Positions 50,299 to 58,987 of a DNA stretch of 58,987 bases are shown here, in pieces. Under the pieces are notes generated by a model. That model saw nothing but the letters and a program-made list of their open reading frames with translations. It had not been told where the DNA came from and made no database searches. This stretch comes from Tritrichomonas foetus (Eukaryota > Parabasalia > Tritrichomonadida > Tritrichomonadidae): positions 51,265 through 110,251 of the forward strand of contig MLAK01001193.1 of the NCBI GenBank assembly GCA_001839685.1, read 5' to 3'. The position numbers and the translations under genes are program-made. Each line of letters opens with the position of its first letter. Position 1 is the first letter of the stretch.

Positions 50299-51465
50299 AT
50301 GTTGCAAGACGAAGATGATAAAAGATCAACGCCGACATTTTTTAATCTTTTAGAGCCAGACGACCAGAACAAATACTGGGAAATGCAGAAAACCATAGCA
50401 AATTCCGAAAAAAGATATAAACGAAATAAAAGGATCGAATCTCTACAAGAAGCGCTCGATATGATTCACGATTTTTGTATTCGAAGTGATCCAGACGACT
50501 GGAAACGCTGTCTCGTATGCGGAGTCTGCTGGATGGGCCAAGATATTGCAATTAATACCCGCCAGCTTCGTCTTCTTGTCGATAAATGTAAGTCATCAAT
50601 TAACGGAGCCCTTTCAAAGATGGGCTACGGAACGGCGCCAATCAAATCAGTCATCACTGCTGCATTATTAACATATATTCCATTTTTGAAAGGAAATTTC
50701 GTCGAACAAAGACAATGGACGGTTAGACGGAAAATTCAATTTTCGCCGATGCCAATTAGAAACGGTCTCCCCTCGCCCTACGTTATTTATACGCCGAATT
50801 TTGTATCGCCCGAACCGCAGCCGATTTACATGTCGTCGTCAGTCAGCACATCGCCAGAAACGCCCAAAGAGATGGAATACAAAGAAGTTTTTGGGCTAAA
50901 TCCAGTTTCTCATGCAAATATGCATCAAAATAATAATCCATCTAATTTCAATAATTTGAATGGTTTAAATAACAATAATAATAATGCTTCACCTGATGGT
51001 AATGGACAAAAAGTGCACATTAGCCGAGCTGTTGCAGCAAATGCCATCCAAAGCATTAATAACTTGAATGTGAATAATTTAACAATGAATTCTATGAATA
51101 TGAGCATGAACAATAATAGCAATAATAATGATAATGATAACATTCATTTTAATAATAATGATAGTGAAAATATGAGCATCAATATGAATATGAATAGCAT
51201 GAATCAGAATTCAAATCTAATGAATCAGAATGGAAACATGAACTTTAATTTTGTTAATTTCGGACAGAATAACATGCAAAATGATCCAAAATTAGCTAAT
51301 TCTAATTCAAATCCTGATCAAAATCAAAGCCAGACTTCTACTGAAGAAGACGCTGAACAATTTGATGATGCACAATACAACTTTTTGTATGATCCTTGCT
51401 GCTGCTGCCCAATTCAATGGACAGCACCTGAAGAAACAGCAGAAGATTATTTTATGATGGGATGA
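50299..51465 (+). CDS. Initiator-binding-domain (IBD) family DNA-binding protein
   Basis: 388 aa from the ATG at 50299. Residues about 10-145 resemble the IBD winged-helix domain of Trichomonas IBP39, which recognises the core-promoter initiator. Recognisable segments are FFNLLEPDDQNKYWEM, NKRIESLQEALDMI, SDPDDWKRCLVCGVCWMG, INTRQLRLLVDKCKSSINGA and LSKMGYGTAP. The DDWKRxLVCG and NTxQLRxxxxKCKSSINGxL motifs are what I recall from the family. The rest (about 200-350) is Asn/Met/Gln/Ser low complexity, with an acidic Cys-rich C-terminus (DPCCCCPIQW). IBP39 itself has a different C-terminal RNA polymerase II CTD-binding domain; the tail here is unlike that, so this is a relative rather than IBP39 itself. 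Nuclear location is expected. Confidence 0.82.
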   Translation: MLQDEDDKRSTPTFFNLLEPDDQNKYWEMQKTIANSEKRYKRNKRIESLQEALDMIHDFCIRSDPDDWKRCLVCGVCWMGQDIAINTRQLRLLVDKCKSSINGALSKMGYGTAPIKSVITAALLTYIPFLKGNFVEQRQWTVRRKIQFSPMPIRNGLPSPYVIYTPNFVSPEPQPIYMSSSVSTSPETPKEMEYKEVFGLNPVSHANMHQNNNPSNFNNLNGLNNNNNNASPDGNGQKVHISRAVAANAIQSINNLNVNNLTMNSMNMSMNNNSNNNDNDNIHFNNNDSENMSINMNMNSMNQNSNLMNQNGNMNFNFVNFGQNNMQNDPKLANSNSNPDQNQSQTSTEEDAEQFDDAQYNFLYDPCCCCPIQWTAPEETAEDYFMMG

Positions 51466-51839
51466 TTTATTATTTTAAAAATAAGAGAAATTAAGGAATT
51501 TTTCTTTCGCACAGAAAAATTAGCGGCTTTGTGGAGAAATGAAGACATAACTTGAATAATGGAAATTTGTATGAAAAAAGGAAATTAGAAAGTGAAAAAG
51601 AAATGCTTTCAATTTTGTAGAAATAAAATGTTGAATAATTTTTACTCTTCCATTATTATTTTCATTCTCATTCTCATGAGTGTTGGCAAATATCAGATTC
51701 GATTTTTTGTGAAAAAAATGGTGTTTCTGAACGGAGAGTGATTGAAAGAGAAAGAAGCATATTAAAAGAAAGGAAATTAGTTAAGATATTTTTATTTTAT
51801 TAATTTTTAATTTTTTTATTATATAAAAAAGATTTATAT
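51466..51839. other. Convergent intergenic region
   Basis: 374 bp between converging stops. AT-rich, nothing further seen. Confidence 0.5.
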
Positions 51840-54362
51840 TCAAGCAATAAAATTATACATATCTTCATCTATATCATCATTCAGATCATCTTCATTATCT
51901 TCATTTAATTGAACAAGTGGCGAAAATGTTGATGGTTTCAAAGTATCTAAATCATCTCCTTCAATAAATGCGCCGGCTTCAATATAATGCATGATGAATT
52001 TACACCAGCAAGAATTTTTGGCAAATGTTGAAGCATTACCAACAGTTATAATACCGTATTTCGCTCTTGTTAGTGAAACGCATAGTCTGTGCATGTCTTT
52101 AAGGAATCCAATATCATAATTTGTGTTTGCACGCACGCAAGAGAAAATGATGAAATTCTTTTCACGGCCTTGGAATGCATCTACTGAGGAAATTTCAAGT
52201 TCATCGAAGAATGAATCAGGATCATCAACTTCTGCAAGCATTGGAAGAGATTCGACCAAGAAGCTCTGCTGGCCTGCATAAGGTGTAATAATTCCAATAT
52301 CTGAAGCAGAAACACCATTCTTTGCCATTCGCGTGATGATTTTTGCAATACATCCAACTTCAGCTTGGTTTACGTAACTTGAAGCAGATTCATAATTAGA
52401 TTCAGTTGAAAAGACATTCCAAAACATGATTGGTTTTTCGTGATTTGGCCAAGGAATCACATTTCCACCGGGCCATTTCCTTTCAGTTTCATCATTAAGG
52501 CCATCTTTTAATAAATTCTTATAAAACATCGCAGATGGAAAGCTTGATATTGCACTATGCATACGATACTGTTTTCGTAAAACAACAGGATGAACTCCAA
52601 GAAGGACTAGCCTTTGCATAAGTGGAATATCAAATCTTCCGAGTGCTGCTGCACGTGACACCACAACTGGACCAAGTTGGCGATGATCACCAACAAGAAC
52701 AGCTTGTTGTGCATTATGTGTAAGAGCAATTAAAAGATCAGGATCCAAGCATTGTCCACTTTCATCAAAAATTACAGCCTTAAAATTGACATCTTTTAAT
52801 CTTGCACCACCGGCAGATACGCAAGTTGCACAAACTACATCACTTTCATAAACAACTCTTCTTTCCATATCCACAGCTTGCCAACGAGCATCAGGATTAG
52901 TTGAATCGATTAAACTTTCAAATTGTTGCCCAAATTTTTCAGCTGCTTTTCTTCTTGTTGTAAATTCATCAACATCAGATACAATTGCTTCACGAGCTGC
53001 ACTTAAAACGCGCACAACATTTAAACCAACTTGTGCAATTCGCGCCGTAGCAAAATCAGCGGCAACATTAGATTGTGCACAAACAAGAACTGGTTTTACG
53101 CCATTTCTTACAAAAGAATGTGCTAATGCTGCAATAACAGTAGTTTTACCAGTTCCTGGTGGACCTTGTATAAGAGTGAATCGTTGAGAAAGCGCTACTT
53201 TTATGGCACAAATTTGGTATTTATTCAGTGATGGAAAATTATGAACAGATGGCGCAATTAGTTGAAGTTTTTGTCTCTTTACACGATTATGATGTGCAAG
53301 TTTTTCAGTGTTTCCCATAAACAAGTCTAAAATTAGCCAATGAAGTGGAGGTCGCGGATCTCGGATTGATTCGAGTGCAGCATTTTGTCGTTTATATGGA
53401 ACATCACTCACAACAACACTTATTGTAATTCCTGCGTGTTGGTTATATAAAGAAGATTCGGTATTATTTAATCTTGCCGTAATATTCATATTATTGGATC
53501 TTTTCACAACAACCGCTCTTTCATTGGTCTGTTCAGATACCAGAAGAATTGAACAACCTAATGTTGTCATTTTGAACAATTGTGGATGAGATTTAAATGT
53601 GACAGTGTTTGATGATTCCCAATTAAATGTCATTCCCCCGTATCTTCTATTTTGTTCTTGTTGTGTAATTTCGCTATGTTCCGCTTCACAAAAATCTTTC
53701 ATAATATCAACGAAATCATCAACCGAGTCGTATTTTAATTTTGCACGATTTAAATGGAATTGCTGAGTGTTTGGAATATTTCCGATATTATTGAGATACT
53801 GTAAAGCTTGATCTCTGACATAAATTGTTCGAGAAATTGGCACTTTTGTATATTCATCTGGATTTGGAATTCGAACAACTTGATTATAAAATTCGCTGTT
53901 AACAACAAGTGGCTGGAAAGTTGAATTATCGACATGTTGTGCGCGTAAAGTGTCATCGAATTGACAGGGCGAGCTACAAACAACATAAATTGCTCCATTT
54001 TCAGCTTTTAAGAAGCCGAGTCTGAAAATGTTCGTTGATTCGCAAATGTAGCATTCTAATTTGACTTGAGAAAATTTGTTTTGTGGAGGTAAAATAATAC
54101 TGTCGCATTGGATGGATTGCAAATGATGAATAATATGGGATTTATTTGTTACTCCTTTACCATTACAAAAGTAAAGGTGAGTAGAAGCGCACTGTACTAA
54201 ACAATCGATCTCTGAGCAGTTACAATAAGCGCAATGTGGTCCCGTGTTTTCCATTCGGGACTTTGAGAGTGATCGTCGTGTAACTTTTTCAATGAATATC
54301 TGGCGAATCAATTTGAATGAGGATGAATCTATGATATTTGAAAAAAATCCTTTTTTTCTCAT
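51840..54362 (-). CDS. UPF1: UPF1 RNA helicase (nonsense-mediated decay)
   Basis: 840-aa SF1 helicase, with an alternative AUG at 54254 (MENTGPHCAYC) that would give 804 aa. The N-terminal Cys/His-rich CH domain (about 40-170) shows CAYCNCSEIDCLVQCASTHL and a second zinc set around CYICESTNIF, distinguishing UPF1 from related SMUBP2 and senataxin helicases. RecA1 has motif I GPPGTGKTT (about 402), motif II DESGQ (about 532) and motif III VGDHRQLGPVV (about 557). RecA2 has QYRMH, SSVDAFQGREKNFIIFSCVR (about 732) and SLTRAKYG. The C-terminus is short and acidic and lacks the Ser/Gln-rich phosphorylated tail of animal UPF1. UPF1 unwinds mRNA during surveillance of premature stops. It is divergent from the hydrolase gene. 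Confidence 0.93.
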   Translation of the reverse strand: MRKKGFFSNIIDSSSFKLIRQIFIEKVTRRSLSKSRMENTGPHCAYCNCSEIDCLVQCASTHLYFCNGKGVTNKSHIIHHLQSIQCDSIILPPQNKFSQVKLECYICESTNIFRLGFLKAENGAIYVVCSSPCQFDDTLRAQHVDNSTFQPLVVNSEFYNQVVRIPNPDEYTKVPISRTIYVRDQALQYLNNIGNIPNTQQFHLNRAKLKYDSVDDFVDIMKDFCEAEHSEITQQEQNRRYGGMTFNWESSNTVTFKSHPQLFKMTTLGCSILLVSEQTNERAVVVKRSNNMNITARLNNTESSLYNQHAGITISVVVSDVPYKRQNAALESIRDPRPPLHWLILDLFMGNTEKLAHHNRVKRQKLQLIAPSVHNFPSLNKYQICAIKVALSQRFTLIQGPPGTGKTTVIAALAHSFVRNGVKPVLVCAQSNVAADFATARIAQVGLNVVRVLSAAREAIVSDVDEFTTRRKAAEKFGQQFESLIDSTNPDARWQAVDMERRVVYESDVVCATCVSAGGARLKDVNFKAVIFDESGQCLDPDLLIALTHNAQQAVLVGDHRQLGPVVVSRAAALGRFDIPLMQRLVLLGVHPVVLRKQYRMHSAISSFPSAMFYKNLLKDGLNDETERKWPGGNVIPWPNHEKPIMFWNVFSTESNYESASSYVNQAEVGCIAKIITRMAKNGVSASDIGIITPYAGQQSFLVESLPMLAEVDDPDSFFDELEISSVDAFQGREKNFIIFSCVRANTNYDIGFLKDMHRLCVSLTRAKYGIITVGNASTFAKNSCWCKFIMHYIEAGAFIEGDDLDTLKPSTFSPLVQLNEDNEDDLNDDIDEDMYNFIA

Positions 54363-54615
54363 GGGAAAACTTTTTCAGTAATTTTAGACATCATTTAACA
54401 GAAAATGATTTTCTTCTCAAAGGAACGAATTTAGCGTCCAAAAAGTATGAAAAAGTTTTCCATTGAGAAGAAAAATATTTATCGTAAATAAGTTTTTCCC
54501 TTTATATATGGTCTTTGATTCGATAAGTATGATCAAATAAAATCTGAAAAAGTGAAACAAACATAAAAATTTAAATATAATTACGCACGTTAAGAATGAA
54601 AAGAAAATTGTTTTT
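54363..54615. promoter_or_regulatory. Divergent promoter region with small uORF
   Basis: 253 bp separates the UPF1 and hydrolase starts. On the plus strand an upstream ATG at 54596 encodes six further codons and ends at TGA (54617-54619), overlapping the hydrolase ATG as ATGA. If the transcript starts upstream of 54596 this uORF would affect translation of the hydrolase. If transcription starts within a few nucleotides of the gene, as is common in trichomonads, it would be silent. Confidence 0.4.
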
Positions 54616-56082
54616 ATGAAATCATTGGTGCGATGGATGTTGGATGCAACTTTCCGTCCTCCAAGGAGTCTCTACGATCGTGAAAACACTATATCTGCAA
54701 TTTCCACTCGAAATGACGAAATATATGAACGGATTCAACATCAATTCCAGACACGCGATAATATTCGGATCGAAGGCAGCCTTTGGAAAGAATCATCTCA
54801 CCCGACACCTCGAATTTGCGTCATTTATTTGCACTCACTCGGTACGAATCAATTTGAAGTTGTCAATATTGTTCCTTTTTTATGTACTCCTGACGTTTCA
54901 ATGTATGCATTTGATTTCCCTGGTTGTGGTCTATCAGGTGGTGACACAATTCCACTTGATGGATCAGGATATAAAGTTATCCAAGATGTTGTTCAAAGCT
55001 TGAAAAATAGATTCAATTTCTTAAAATTTGCATTATGGGGAAGATCCTTTGGTGGTGCGATTGCCTTGCATACAGTTTCATTAACTCGATTGTTTAAATG
55101 TGTTGTATCAGATTCTGCTTTTTCTTCAACGGAACGTGTCATTACTGATCAAGCCAAAGAAAATGGTTATCCCAACATTTTAATACAAATGATTATGCCA
55201 ATGATCAAAAAGCAAGCTGCTACTCATTATAAAACTGATGTTGATTGTATTTTTCCTATAAATTATGTGAATCAAGCAGTTGTACCACTTCTAATTGGAC
55301 ATGGAAATAAAGATACTTTTGTTCCAATGCGACAAGCTCATGATCTCTTTCGAAAATATGGTTGTTCAAATAAGCAACTCTATATATTTAATGCGAAACA
55401 TAATACTGTACGTCCGAGTCAATGGTACCAAACAGCTGCAAGGTTTATTTATATGCATTGTAAGATAAACACAATGCCGAAAGATTATGGTTTCATATAT
55501 CGATCTGCTCTCCTTCATATTGGGCCACATGACCAAGTGATGAATGAAATTAGAAATGACTTGGCAAAAAACGAATCATTAACAGAAAATGAAATTCACT
55601 ATTCATCAGATGATGACCAAATTCTACAACTTGATCAAGAAGAATTTGAGCAAATAAGTATGAATAACAGTAAATTGACTTTTTATGAAACTAATTTGAA
55701 AATTGAGCCTTTTAGAATTGATGATGAAAGCCATGGAATTACTTCACAAATTTACCCTGATGTTGAAGGAATTTATGGTCCACATCCTGCAGGATTATTT
55801 TCAGTAAGCGAAAATGATTCTGTGTCTTTTGCAATTTCACAAAATAATGATGATGAAAGTCATAACAATGATGAAAGCCATAACAATGATGAAAGTCATA
55901 ACAATGATGAAAGTCATAATGATGATGAAAGTCATAATGATGATGAAAGTCATAATGATGATGAAAGTCATAATGATGATGAAAGTCATAATGATGATGA
56001 AAGTCATTATAGTGATAATAATGATGAATCATCAAGTTCAACTTATGATGTGTCTGAAGAACACAAATCTTATTCAACATGA
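54616..56082 (+). CDS. Alpha/beta hydrolase (S9/S33-like serine hydrolase) with acidic repeat tail
   Basis: 488 aa. Residues about 50-285 form an alpha/beta-hydrolase domain: strand and oxyanion region VIYLHSLGTNQFE, YAFDFPGCGLSGGD, nucleophile elbow GRSFGG with Ser144, acid Asp233 in GHGNKDTFVP, and His262 in NAKHNTVRP, so the triad is complete. The organisation resembles ABHD17-type depalmitoylases and the unassigned serine peptidases annotated in trichomonads; substrate is unknown. The C-terminal third is polar and includes ten 6-residue DDESHN/NDESHN units, then a Ser-rich end. No signal peptide is seen. The tail is likely disordered and strongly acidic and could bind metal or partners. 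The ATG at 54616 overlaps the stop of a tiny upstream frame. Confidence 0.87.
   Translation: MKSLVRWMLDATFRPPRSLYDRENTISAISTRNDEIYERIQHQFQTRDNIRIEGSLWKESSHPTPRICVIYLHSLGTNQFEVVNIVPFLCTPDVSMYAFDFPGCGLSGGDTIPLDGSGYKVIQDVVQSLKNRFNFLKFALWGRSFGGAIALHTVSLTRLFKCVVSDSAFSSTERVITDQAKENGYPNILIQMIMPMIKKQAATHYKTDVDCIFPINYVNQAVVPLLIGHGNKDTFVPMRQAHDLFRKYGCSNKQLYIFNAKHNTVRPSQWYQTAARFIYMHCKINTMPKDYGFIYRSALLHIGPHDQVMNEIRNDLAKNESLTENEIHYSSDDDQILQLDQEEFEQISMNNSKLTFYETNLKIEPFRIDDESHGITSQIYPDVEGIYGPHPAGLFSVSENDSVSFAISQNNDDESHNNDESHNNDESHNNDESHNDDESHNDDESHNDDESHNDDESHNDDESHYSDNNDESSSSTYDVSEEHKSYST
55849..56028 (+). repeat. 18-bp coding tandem repeat (DDESHN)
   Basis: Ten contiguous units of gatgatgaaagtcataat-type sequence encode DDESHN or NDESHN, the last ending in Tyr. 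The units are nearly identical at DNA level, so the array is young and probably varies in length between strains. It leaves other frames open and creates spurious His/Met-rich frames on both strands. Confidence 0.93.
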
Positions 56083-56335
56083 AGTGAATAACTTTTTTAC
56101 ATCTATTTTGTGTCATTGAATTCATGACTAAATTGTATGAACGTTATCATTATAATATTGATTTTTAAGATTTGTATCCTTCAGAAAGTGTTTCTGACTA
56201 TTTTATTTTTCGATAGAATTAGTGATACGTAGACGTTATTTATTTGAGAATTATATAAAAATAGAATAGATGAAAATATTGATATCAATATACCAGGAAT
56301 ATTGTGTTTAATCAAATATATTACAAAGAATAAAA
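56083..56335. other. Intergenic region downstream of the hydrolase
   Basis: AT-rich 3' flank with no feature visible. Confidence 0.4.
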
Positions 56336-56700
56336 TTATCCCCAAATGATGCTGAAAACAATAAGTAAAATATTTAATATGATCAGTGGGAATTTTAAGG
56401 TGGATTGAATAGCATAAATTGTATAAGCAATTCTCCCTTTCATAGAATCATTACGAGATTCTGGGGAATAATTGAGACCAACTGAAATTAGAAAATAAAA
56501 ATACATGTCATTAAAAATCTTTCTTGATTTAAGATGCAAATTGCATTTGCCAAGATAATTAGCCCATAGAGAAGCGAAAACTGGAGTTAAAAGAAAATCA
56601 TACGAGTCCCATTCGAGTGAATCGAAAGTATAAGATTATTTATTTGACCAAATATCTTCACAATTTCCAAAATGCGTGAAAATGGTCGTTTGGACGACAT
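56336..56700 (-). CDS. Candidate small gene with two possible 23-nt introns
   Basis: From the ATG at 56700 (MSSKRPFSRILEIVKIFGQ) the frame stops after 37 codons. Inside it lies a 23-nt GT...AG interval (56603-56581, GTATGA at one end and TTAACTCCAG at the other). Removing it joins the frame to a 67-codon open stretch ending at 56336, giving 113 aa with a hydrophobic C-terminal segment (FPLIILNILLIVFSIIWG). A second 23-nt GT...AG interval lies at 56504-56482 (GTATTT ... CTAATTTCAG). Removing both would give 67 aa, ending at 56451. Both intervals carry a branch-like TTAAC/CTAAT just before the CAG. I do not recognise the protein. Gene existence and splicing are inferences; trichomonads are known to have rare, short introns. 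Confidence 0.45.
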
Positions 56701-57028
56701 TTTGATAAAATTTCATATGATACTTTTATAAAATTGTATTGATTTACACTTATTTGGCCACCTCATCTTATTTTTGAGATTATGAATCGGAATTCAAATC
56801 TAAATCTGAATGAGACTCCCTCATTTTTATCGAATTATATATCCATCAGCTTATTCAGGAGGATAATCGTCTAAATTGTATAAATATCTATATGCGAATA
56901 TATTTTTCAAAACGATTGAACCATATAAAATTTGTCAATATTTTCGAGAGGCGAAAAAAAAATATTAGATAATCATGTTTATTTAGAAATCTATATATTT
57001 ATTTTTAGATTCACATAACACTATCTAA
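56701..57028. other. Intergenic region
   Basis: 328 bp of AT-rich DNA between the small candidate gene and the stop of the STE20 kinase. Nothing else is visible. Confidence 0.45.
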
Positions 57029-58153
57029 CTAATGCCGAAGGCTTTTAACTGCAGTTAATATATTTGTTTTAGTCATTCTCTCGAATTCTTCTGAATCTTC
57101 ATCTTCGGAAGTTGTCGAACATCGGTTTGAAAGAATCAACTTTTCAAAGTCAATTTGTGTTTTTAAAAGTGGCTCCATTATTTTCATTCTGTCGAAAGTT
57201 TCAACTTGTTTGATAAATGGATGTAATAATAAAGCTTCTATCGACGGCCTCGCACTTGGATTTGTATTTGCACAACAAGTTACAAATTCAACAAAACCAG
57301 GGGAAAATCTTTGCTCAAAACGAAAACCTGGAAATCCGCAAGTTCCAATTAACACCATTGCTCTGGTTCCAGGATATTCGCAGTAAGGTGGAGCACCTTC
57401 AGCTAACTCAACAGCAGTTGCCGCCATACTCCAAATATCAGCAGGATACGAATATTTCTCTTCGTTGATAATTTCGGGCGCCATCCAATATGGGGTACCA
57501 ACCATGGATTGGGTGCTGAATGTGAGAGTGCCATCATGGAATTGCCTAGATACGCCAAAATCAGTAACTCGACATGTTCCATCAGCCGTTAGTAAAATGT
57601 TGGCCGCTTTGATATCGCGATGGACGATGTGATATTTTTCATGGAGGACTTGTAAAGCATGTAAAAGATCATGCAAAACAATAGCAATCTGCCGCTCGGA
57701 AAGCACTTTTTCTCTGAAATCGATTAAATCTCGGAAAGATCCGAGTTTACAAAATTCCATCAAAATTGTCATTCGTCCTTGAAACATAATTGATCCGTAG
57801 TAATGAATTGTATAATCCGACATGATTTGGCGCATCATGTTAACTTCACGATCTAATAAATCTTTGTTCTTTGAGTTGTATAATTCTGGATTGATGCTTT
57901 TGCCGGCTAATAAAGTACTTGAAGGCAAATGTATTAGCTGTATGACAGTACCAAAACCACCCTCACCAATTTCTTTAATTTTTCGAAAAATGGTTTCTGA
58001 GGGAATCCGAGGATCAAATTCCCACTGAAGGTCGTTATCGACATGTAGAACGTGTTCGACGGCTAGAGGATTGGTAATCTTTAGTTTCTTCTTCTTATGA
58101 AATATTTTCATGATATTAATATAAAAATTTGAGGATTGTACCAGATTCCCCAT
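57029..58153 (-). CDS. STE20/GCK-type Ser/Thr protein kinase
   Basis: 374-aa kinase starting at the ATG at 58153 (an alternative AUG is codon 15). The kinase domain spans about 57-320 with all catalytic features: Gly loop GEGGFGTV (63-70), Lys85 in LLAGKSI, alphaC Glu103, HRDIKAAN with Asp180, DFG at 198-200, and a T-loop ending VGTPYWMAPEII. The VGTPYWMAPE signature is that of STE20/germinal-centre kinases, and the overall pattern is closest to MST-like members. The N-terminus is short and basic (KIFHKKKKLKI); a Gly at position 2 makes myristoylation conceivable, but position 6 is Gln, which is unfavourable. The short acidic Ser-rich tail (about 345-360) is unlike a SARAH domain. It probably signals in the cytoplasm or at membranes. 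Confidence 0.93.
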   Translation of the reverse strand: MGNLVQSSNFYINIMKIFHKKKKLKITNPLAVEHVLHVDNDLQWEFDPRIPSETIFRKIKEIGEGGFGTVIQLIHLPSSTLLAGKSINPELYNSKNKDLLDREVNMMRQIMSDYTIHYYGSIMFQGRMTILMEFCKLGSFRDLIDFREKVLSERQIAIVLHDLLHALQVLHEKYHIVHRDIKAANILLTADGTCRVTDFGVSRQFHDGTLTFSTQSMVGTPYWMAPEIINEEKYSYPADIWSMAATAVELAEGAPPYCEYPGTRAMVLIGTCGFPGFRFEQRFSPGFVEFVTCCANTNPSARPSIEALLLHPFIKQVETFDRMKIMEPLLKTQIDFEKLILSNRCSTTSEDEDSEEFERMTKTNILTAVKSLRH

Positions 58154-58798
58154 GGGAATTCCACACGAAGGTCAATTATTTCAACCTTTGTGAAGGGGAG
58201 TAATTATTATATAAAAGAAAAAGTTGCTTCATGTGGAGCGTTTTCAATATCATTTTTGAGATTTTGAATTGTCTAAAAAATATGTTTTGAATACTATTCC
58301 TTATTATAGGAAAAAGTTAAAGTCAGTGATCTGGACGAAGTTTTCCCCGTTTCAAAAACATACAGGCGAAACAAAAGAAGCGATTATCTCAATTCCAACA
58401 AGCAACCAAATTACAAATGTGAAAACAAATGATTATTTTGTTGTTTACAAATAGACATTTATACCCAAAGATCCGATACCAAAATTTTATCTTTATTGTG
58501 GATGTACCGTTTAAATAAATTTTAAACAATTTTCTTATTCATAGTAAATTTTTTTCTCGACCTATTTTTTTTTTTAATTTAATCAAGTTCTTTTTCCTTT
58601 TTCTGGATTTAATTCCACATGGAGATATTATTTTTGTTTATTTTCTGCCACTATAGTGCATATTTTGTGGTGAGAAAAACATTATTTTGACTGTTTTGCC
58701 TTATTCGATTGGGAAATGGGTGATATTGTATATATATTTCGGATTCCGAGCCTTATAAATACTATATGTCTTTGGTCTCAATATTTCTATTTATGAAT
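58154..58798. other. AT-rich intergenic region
   Basis: No supported gene. A 60-codon frame near 58269-58454 lacks an AUG at its beginning and any motif. Confidence 0.45.
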
Positions 58799-58987
58799 AA
58801 TAATAATAAAAAAAAAAGAAGGAACGAAATAAAGGAATAAAAACTAACGAATCAAATAAATAATGAAGTAAATGAATAATGAAATCAAGGATTAAGTAAT
58901 TCAAGGAATAATGAAATCAAGGAATAATGAAGCAAATTAATAAAGGAATCAAGGAATAATGAAGTAAATGAATAATGAAATCAAGGA
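58799..58987. repeat. Imperfect simple tandem repeat to window end
   Basis: Degenerate units of aaggaataatgaaatca and aagtaaatgaataatgaa alternate with AATAAT runs. The last 120 bp are the most regular, and the array continues past the window. Confidence 0.75.

Overview
The window reads as nuclear DNA of a trichomonad (parabasalid) protist, most like Tritrichomonas. It is AT-rich, almost every protein is a single uninterrupted frame, and intergenic DNA is short and T/A-rich. One gene (50299..51465) carries what I recognise as the initiator-binding domain known from Trichomonas (IBP39 family). Tetraspanin, TKL and STE20 kinases, ankyrin, BEACH-WD40 and Thr/Pro-stalk surface proteins fit a trichomonad. 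The species is an inference; no rRNA or tRNA gene is present to confirm it.

Layout. 1-8.9 kb: edge repeats, a proline-rich surface protein, the relic of a bacterial-type MlrC/M81 gene, an R2R3 Myb gene, an unknown gene, and an ankyrin gene broken by phase-locked 19-20-nt insertions. 9.2-22 kb: an alpha-solenoid protein divergent from a small nucleoplasmin-fold candidate, a TKL kinase with a helical-repeat tail, a 68-nt poly(A) tract, an MFS transporter, PRP17/CDC40, a TSNAXIP1-like coiled coil, and a tetraspanin whose tail continues in frame beyond a TAA. 22.6-35.6 kb: two very long genes, a BEACH protein and CCR4-NOT scaffold NOT1. 36-39.3 kb: a Thr-Pro surface stalk, an inverted repeat, a 65-bp hairpin satellite, then a complete Nextera mate-pair junction adapter left in the assembly at 38601-38638. 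The left and right parts of the window may therefore not be neighbours in the genome. 39.3-58.2 kb: a long coiled coil, an STPGR (SHIPPO) microtubule protein, a membrane-anchored glycosyltransferase-like protein, a STE20-type pseudokinase, the IBD protein, UPF1 divergent from an alpha/beta hydrolase with an acidic repeat tail, a small gene with two candidate 23-nt introns, and an active-looking STE20 kinase. The window ends in simple repeats.

Functional themes. RNA metabolism: PRP17 (splicing), NOT1 (deadenylation scaffold), UPF1 (nonsense-mediated decay). Transcription: Myb and IBD proteins, the two classes known to act at the trichomonad initiator. Cytoskeleton/axoneme: STPGR protein, TSNAXIP1-like protein and the 963-aa coiled coil. 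Cell surface and signalling: two stalked surface proteins, tetraspanin, MFS carrier, and three kinase-fold proteins of which one is a pseudokinase. There is no operon logic; genes lie on both strands with several divergent and convergent pairs.

The most interesting items are the ankyrin gene insertions, the two 23-nt GT-AG intervals, the tetraspanin in-frame stop, the pseudokinase, the MlrC relic, and the mate-pair adapter, which is an artefact but changes how the window should be read.
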